A stretch of 64,000 bases of DNA from SAR202 cluster bacterium. Its GTDB lineage: Bacteria; Chloroflexota; Dehalococcoidia; Lucifugimonadales; UBA3495. Shown here piece after piece: positions 59,712 to 64,000 of this stretch. Position 1 is the stretch's first letter; each line of letters opens with the position of its first letter. The stretch is from contig JABMNL010000037.1 in assembly GCA_013204585.1 (NCBI GenBank), forward strand, positions 44,409 to 108,408, read 5' to 3'. The notes under the pieces are model-generated. The model saw nothing but the letters and a program-made list of their open reading frames with translations. It did not search any database and was not told the DNA's origin. The position numbers were made by a program, and so were the translations under genes.

Positions 59712-60956
59712 ATGGCTATCGAGACAATAAACACAACCAACGGGAATGGGCTACACCAACATAACAGTGGTGTTTTGCCCAGCATCTCCGTTAAGTCTCT
59801 TTGGAAAGTGTTCGGCAACAACCCAGAGCGGGCTCTTGAAGAACCCTACCGGAGCCAGAGCCGTGCCGAAGTTCAACAAGAACTAGGCTTGGTTACCGCT
59901 CTGCGCGATGTATCCTTCGACGTCTCCCCTGGAGAGACCTTTGTCGTGATGGGCCTGTCCGGCAGCGGCAAATCTACTCTGGTGCGTTGTCTAATCAGGC
60001 TGATTAGGGCCACCGCAGGCGAAATCATCGTAGACGGTGAAGACGTAACCCAATTCGACTCCAAAGAGTTGCGCGAGTTCCGGCGCTCCAAAATGGCAAT
60101 GGTGTTCCAGAACTTCGGCTTGTTGCCCCACAAAAACGTTCTCGACAACGCAGCATACGGGCTGGAGGTTAAGGGCGTTAATAAGGACGAGCGGTATTCC
60201 ATCGCTCAAGAAATGCTGGAAAAGGTTGGCCTGACCGGATGGGAGAACGCTAGCCAGCGGGAACTCAGCGGCGGCATGCAACAACGGGTGGGACTGGCCC
60301 GGGCCTTGGCTATGGACCCGTCCATCTTGCTCATGGACGAGCCTTTCAGTGGACTTGACCCTCTTATTCGCCGTCAGATGCGCGAAGAGCTATCCGACCT
60401 TCAGGATGAGATTCAAAAGACCATCATCTTCATCACCCATGACTTAGACGAGGCTATTTCCATCGGCGACCGCATCGCAATTATGCGCGACGGAGAAATT
60501 ATCCAACTGGGCACGCCCAAAGAAATTATCACCGAACCTGCCAACGACTTTGTTCGGGAATTCACCCAGGGCATTCCCAAGGCCAAGGTTATGGAGATTA
60601 GCAACATCGTTAGCGACCCAGACGTAATTTGTTTCGAAACCGAATCGCGGGAGACTCTTCGGGCCAAAATGGACCACGCACGGTCCGATTACGCTGTGGG
60701 TCTCAGTCACGACACAAACTACCTGGGCATGATTAGCCGCGAACAGTTGGACGCACCGGGTGGCTCGGGAGTCGAAGGCTTTCACGAAATGCTCGACACA
60801 ACTAATTCCCCGGTACTGCCGAACATTACATTGCAAGAAGCCCTCCCTTTGTGCAGCGATGATGATTTCCCGCTGGCCGTGGTAGACGAAAGCAACAATT
60901 TCATTGGCGTAGCCACCCAGCGAGACTTGTTGAAGGTCGTTGCCTCCGATATGTAG
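59712..60956 (+). CDS. proV: Glycine betaine/proline-type ABC transporter ATP-binding protein
   Basis: The 414-residue ATPase has Walker A GLSGSGKSTL, signature LSGGMQQRVGLARAL, Walker B ILLMDEPFSGLD and the H-loop FITHDLDEA. The ProV/OpuAA-typical N-terminal segment VKSLWKVFGNNPERAL and two C-terminal CBS-like repeats (about 300-410, ending VAVVDESNNFIGVATQRD-like) are present. These sense ionic strength in OpuA. The start is ATG 59712 with AGGAGG eight bases upstream; the frame open upstream overlaps the tetR end and is not used. Confidence 0.93.
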   Translation: MAIETINTTNGNGLHQHNSGVLPSISVKSLWKVFGNNPERALEEPYRSQSRAEVQQELGLVTALRDVSFDVSPGETFVVMGLSGSGKSTLVRCLIRLIRATAGEIIVDGEDVTQFDSKELREFRRSKMAMVFQNFGLLPHKNVLDNAAYGLEVKGVNKDERYSIAQEMLEKVGLTGWENASQRELSGGMQQRVGLARALAMDPSILLMDEPFSGLDPLIRRQMREELSDLQDEIQKTIIFITHDLDEAISIGDRIAIMRDGEIIQLGTPKEIITEPANDFVREFTQGIPKAKVMEISNIVSDPDVICFETESRETLRAKMDHARSDYAVGLSHDTNYLGMISREQLDAPGGSGVEGFHEMLDTTNSPVLPNITLQEALPLCSDDDFPLAVVDESNNFIGVATQRDLLKVVASDM

Positions 60957-61017
60957 GCCCATAAGCTTACCTGCCGACCTTCAATTCTTCTAACGCCTTA
61001 TTCATCGCGAGGAACCT

Positions 61018-62040
61018 GTGGGTACACGAATTAAACAGCTCGCGAAGCTCATTTCTGGAAACAGCGAAGAGCTTCCCAGCGAACGCGCCCAAACAACTAG
61101 AAAGTTCGCCCTCATTGCCACCGTTATCGGCATAGCATTGTTGGCGTCCTTTCTGATTCACGCCATGAACGCGGAACCGACCATGGATTATCCCACCAAC
61201 GTTGGCCCCGAGATTAGCAACGCCATTGATGACTCCATCGACTGGACAATTGTCAATCTTAACTGGTTTTTCGACGGCATCAGCGACAACCTCAAGGTTG
61301 CGTTGGGCAAGCTCCGTGATTTTCTAATTTGGATTCCATGGCCCGTGTTCGTGTCGTTGGTGTTCTTAATCGGTTGGCGTATGGCCACGTTCCGCATTGG
61401 CATAGCCTCAGCCCTAGGCATGATGGCCATCGGGCTGGTCAACCTTTGGGAGCCTGCGATGGTAACAGTTGCCATCATGATGGTAGCTGTGAGTATTGCA
61501 ATTGTAATTGGAGTTCCAATTGGCGTACTGGCTGCCAGAAATAATCTGGTCGATACCATTACCCGGCCAATATTAGACGCCATGCAGACCATGCCAAGCT
61601 TTGTTTACTTGGTGCCTGGAATAATGCTATTCGGCTTGGGCAACGTGGCCGCGATACTTGCTACGGTTCTCTACGCCATACCACCATGCATACGGCTGAC
61701 CAACTTGGGCATCCGCCAGGTCGATCCGTCTGTCGTGGAAGCAGGCCGGTCTTTCGGTTCCAGTCCATTGCAGCTATTAATTAAGGTGCAGATTCCCATG
61801 GCCATACCCACCATCATGGCCGGCATCAACCAAACGGTGATGATGGCATTAGCCATGGCTACGATTGCCGCCATGGTCGGGGCTGGAGGCCTTGGGATTG
61901 AGGTGCTCCGGTCGATGGGCCAACTTGAGGAAGGGCGGGCTTTCGTTGCAGGAGCCGCAATCGTGGTCATGGCGATTATCATTGACCGAATCTCCCAGGG
62001 ATATGTAGTTAACCGCGATGACTACCGGTCAAACGGCTAA
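61018..62040 (+). CDS. proW: Glycine betaine/proline-type ABC transporter permease
   Basis: The 340-residue permease has an N-terminal TM (about 29-49), a long linker with a second hydrophobic stretch, and the BPD-type domain (about 135-330) with the EAA loop EAGRSFGSSPLQLLIKVQIP. Scaffold segment QTMPSFVYLVPGIMLFG is typical of ProW/OpuAB. The start is GTG with GAGGA 4 bases upstream. It ends at a terminator shared with the convergent binding-protein gene. Confidence 0.93.
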   Translation: MGTRIKQLAKLISGNSEELPSERAQTTRKFALIATVIGIALLASFLIHAMNAEPTMDYPTNVGPEISNAIDDSIDWTIVNLNWFFDGISDNLKVALGKLRDFLIWIPWPVFVSLVFLIGWRMATFRIGIASALGMMAIGLVNLWEPAMVTVAIMMVAVSIAIVIGVPIGVLAARNNLVDTITRPILDAMQTMPSFVYLVPGIMLFGLGNVAAILATVLYAIPPCIRLTNLGIRQVDPSVVEAGRSFGSSPLQLLIKVQIPMAIPTIMAGINQTVMMALAMATIAAMVGAGGLGIEVLRSMGQLEEGRAFVAGAAIVVMAIIIDRISQGYVVNRDDYRSNG

Positions 62041-62070
62041 ACCTGGCCACTGACCGTCTTTACCAATACT

Positions 62071-62106
62071 AAAAAAGAGGCCCCGGAATATTCCGGGGCC
62101 TCTTCT
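62071..62106. terminator. Bidirectional terminator between proW and proX
   Basis: A perfect inverted repeat (arms 62075-62088 and 62091-62104) is GC-rich in the stem, with an A-run on its left flank, giving a T-run on the minus strand. Confidence 0.9.
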
Positions 62107-62141
62107 GTCTCCTTAGCAATTCCGTTGTAGAAAGGCGAGGT

Positions 62142-63176
62142 CTAGCTCTCTTCAGCCAGCGCACCCTCAACCTTCTCCAAAACGTCGACCGGGACCCAGG
62201 TCTTCCATGCATCGTTGTTGCTCAGATACCAAACGCCCGTGGCCGAATAAGCCTCTTCCGAGGTACTGTAGTTGTCCTTGTTCTCTCCGTACCAACCCTC
62301 GGCAGCCAGCTGGTTGCTGGCAGACCAGTCCCAATTACGGAAGAACTTAATCAGTTCGGGCGCTTCATCCACTAGCGAGGTATTCATGGCAATCATGACC
62401 TCGGCGGCTGGGAACGCGCACCCGAATACCGGGTCGTTATTAGGGCATTCTGAAGGATCCGGCTCTTCCAAGAACCGGAAGTCAAGTTCATGGGCCAGTT
62501 TAGTCGGGCCCCAGTAGTAGAACAGGAGGGGTTCTTCGGTCTTGAAGGCACCTTCGATAGCCGCAGCCAGCGCGCCAGCCGTGCCCGGGTCCCTCAACTC
62601 CACGTGGTCCGATAACCCGTAAGCCTCAATTTGTCCTTCGTTCACCGCCCGGCAGGACCACGAAGCGATACAACCGATTAATACGGCCTTGCCGCCGCTG
62701 TCGGCCTCGGAAAATAGACTCTTATACTCGTCTTTCTTCAGGTCTTGCACCGAGACCAGACCGGGGTTGGCGTCCGCAACGTAACCAGGAATGACAAACG
62801 TGCTCTGCCAGTTGTCTTCAAGGCTCCGACCAACCGGAATGACCTCCCCGTCTTTTATAGCTTCATTCCAGACTGCGATCTGGTTGGGCAGCCAAATCTC
62901 CATGGTGATGTCGAGGTCACCCTTCCGCAGGCCCTGGAACAGGGGGACCGTTGCTCCCTCAATTTGGGAGGTCGGGTAGCCGTAGCCCTCTTCAACGATA
63001 TACCGGGCGACGCCATTTTGAATCAGTGCGCTATCCCAGTTAAGGCCGCCAAAGACCAGTGTCCGCTTCTCTTTGCTGGCATCATCTGAGTCACCACCGC
63101 ACGCTGCGGCAATGATTGAGAAAGCCAAAACCAGAAGCACCAACAGGCCTAATTTCGAATGTAGTTTTCCTAACAT
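62142..63176 (-). CDS. proX: Glycine betaine/proline-type substrate-binding lipoprotein
   Basis: The 344-residue OpuAC-family lipoprotein has a hydrophobic segment 9-24 and lipobox AAAC. The type 2 binding fold shows LVFGGLNWDSALIQNGVARY, GDLDITMEIWLPNQIAVW, and LLFYYWGPTKLAHELDF; the Trp residues in these segments are positioned as the aromatic cage for quaternary amines. The gene is convergent with proVW rather than in the operon, so its supply is under a separate promoter. Confidence 0.93.
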   Translation of the reverse strand: MLGKLHSKLGLLVLLVLAFSIIAAACGGDSDDASKEKRTLVFGGLNWDSALIQNGVARYIVEEGYGYPTSQIEGATVPLFQGLRKGDLDITMEIWLPNQIAVWNEAIKDGEVIPVGRSLEDNWQSTFVIPGYVADANPGLVSVQDLKKDEYKSLFSEADSGGKAVLIGCIASWSCRAVNEGQIEAYGLSDHVELRDPGTAGALAAAIEGAFKTEEPLLFYYWGPTKLAHELDFRFLEEPDPSECPNNDPVFGCAFPAAEVMIAMNTSLVDEAPELIKFFRNWDWSASNQLAAEGWYGENKDNYSTSEEAYSATGVWYLSNNDAWKTWVPVDVLEKVEGALAEES

Positions 63177-63334
63177 CTTGTACGTTTTTCTCCTTCCGGG
63201 TCTTAATTGTCAGGTTGCATCCAGGGTTATGCGGTGCAAAATTAACCCGGCGCGACCTTTTAATCTTCCGCAACAACCCTAGCGCAGATGGCTTGGCAGG
63301 TCAATTGATCTATGAGTCCAGCTTAGATGAATGG

Positions 63335-64000
63335 TTAGGTCGGGCTTCCCCGTTTCATTCCCAATGCAGGCACAATAGCAATGAACGAAATTACCGAGGC
63401 GGTCAAGAAAAATTTCTGAAACAATTCCAGCCCCGCCGCGTTTAGATTGGCCGAATATTCCGCTGCTCTAGCCTCAAACACGCCGACAGCTTCACCCGGC
63501 AGGGGCAACGGAAATTCCAGCCCTGCGGTCAGCACCTGGAAATGCTCTACCCCCCAAGCCGATAGGGCAGCAAGGCCCAGCGTCATACCCATCATCCGCG
63601 ACACAACCACCAAGGACGCAGCCGTGCCCCGGTAGTCGTCGCTGACTGCCCCCAAGGCATGGGAGGTTATGGGCGCAATCACCAGTCCAAACCCGAACCC
63701 GGCTAGCAACAGGTGAACCGTAAGCTGAGGGTCGCTAATATCCAGGCCCCAGCCACTGGCTAAAAACATGCCGACACCCACCAATGCCAGTCCGGCAACG
63801 GTCAGCGGCCTTGCCCCCAACCGCAGCACCAGCAGGCCACCAACCACTGCACCCAGCGGAATGATTCCCGTGAGGCGTAGCAGCCATAACGCCCCAGTGA
63901 ACGGCGATTTTCCTAGTACGGTATTAGCCATCAGGGGAACGGTGCCCATCGGCATGGCGCTGGCGACCACGCTAGTCCCCAAAGGCCAACGGGGATTGGC
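63335..64000 (-). CDS. MFS transporter, DHA2/EmrB-like (C-terminal part, cut by window edge)
   Basis: The minus-strand frame is open from the right edge to a stop at 63335, giving about 221 residues. Six or so membrane segments are present, with LAGFGFGLVIAPITSHALG, DDYRGTAASLVVVSRMMG (motif of the 14-TM drug-efflux branch) and a final TM FLTASVISFIAIVPALGM. The internal TTG at 63982 is not the start because the preceding codons are also coding. Substrate unknown. Confidence 0.85.
   Translation of the reverse strand, partial: ANPRWPLGTSVVASAMPMGTVPLMANTVLGKSPFTGALWLLRLTGIIPLGAVVGGLLVLRLGARPLTVAGLALVGVGMFLASGWGLDISDPQLTVHLLLAGFGFGLVIAPITSHALGAVSDDYRGTAASLVVVSRMMGMTLGLAALSAWGVEHFQVLTAGLEFPLPLPGEAVGVFEARAAEYSANLNAAGLELFQKFFLTASVISFIAIVPALGMKRGSPT

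Overview
The window is one contiguous, gene-dense stretch of bacterial chromosome, moderately GC-rich by eye. No rRNA, tRNA, CRISPR array, transposase or phage gene is visible. The gene content suggests a free-living aerobic heterotroph. Several luciferase-like (LLM) flavin oxidoreductases, SDRs and MaoC-type hot-dog proteins, a form II CoxSLM set, a caa3-type oxidase with an azurin/auracyanin-like copper domain, and a two-part glycine decarboxylase (GcvPA/GcvPB) all fit the Chloroflexota, particularly the SAR202/Dehalococcoidia side. This placement is inference from family content, not from a phylogenetic marker.

Layout. 1-1069: the end of a phosphonate/phosphite-type ABC importer (PhnD lipoprotein and a cut PhnC-like ATPase). 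1627-9141: lysS-serS, a NodB-type deacetylase, an MMPL exporter, and a three-gene cobalt-type nitrile hydratase/thiocyanate hydrolase-like set whose beta chain is split in two. 9219-13955 (minus): surE and a form II CoxS-CoxL-CoxM operon. 14201-22454: housekeeping genes lysA, holB-ricT, HNH endonuclease, cvpA, PAP2, cmk-plsC, a small unknown gene and dgt. 22519-30027: an accessory catabolic region built of LLM oxidoreductases, paired SDRs, a lipocalin-like protein, two single hot-dog proteins, a double carboxymuconolactone-decarboxylase-domain protein and a degenerate alpha/beta hydrolase. 30227-34929: Kef-type antiporter, FluC and a ClC transporter. 35176-39418: an SDR lacking its catalytic Tyr and Lys, a thioredoxin-like lipoprotein, and an ABC-2 exporter with a small lipoprotein. 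39827-46480: heme A synthesis (ctaA, ctaB) and caa3 oxidase (ctaC-D-E), ending in a gene that fuses oxidase subunit IV to a type 1 copper domain. 46556-50211: kinase-like, DUF952, esterase, PPOX-fold and AttH/CrtC-like genes. 50378-54694: gcvT-gcvH-gcvPA-gcvPB. 54698-58842: beta-hydroxyacid dehydrogenase, double hot-dog protein, a hicAB toxin-antitoxin module with a frameshifted third HicB-like gene, PPOX protein and aldo/keto reductase. 59062-63176: a TetR regulator with its own operator, followed by a ProV/ProW osmoprotectant importer with convergent ProX. 63335-64000: part of an MFS transporter.

How the parts work together. The cta block is a complete terminal oxidase with its heme A supply, under a near-consensus promoter. 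CO dehydrogenase-like and LLM/SDR/hot-dog genes would feed electrons or acyl-CoA intermediates into aerobic respiration. The gcv operon and betaine uptake handle glycine/C1 units and osmoprotectants.

Recurring oddities are perfect or near-perfect short tandem duplications in many spacers (including a triplicated Shine-Dalgarno unit), and many TTG starts with a good upstream Shine-Dalgarno sequence. The most novel candidates are the CtaF-cupredoxin fusion, the split nitrile hydratase set, the catalytic-site-altered SDR and hydrolase, and an unexplained structured region between fluC and the ClC gene.
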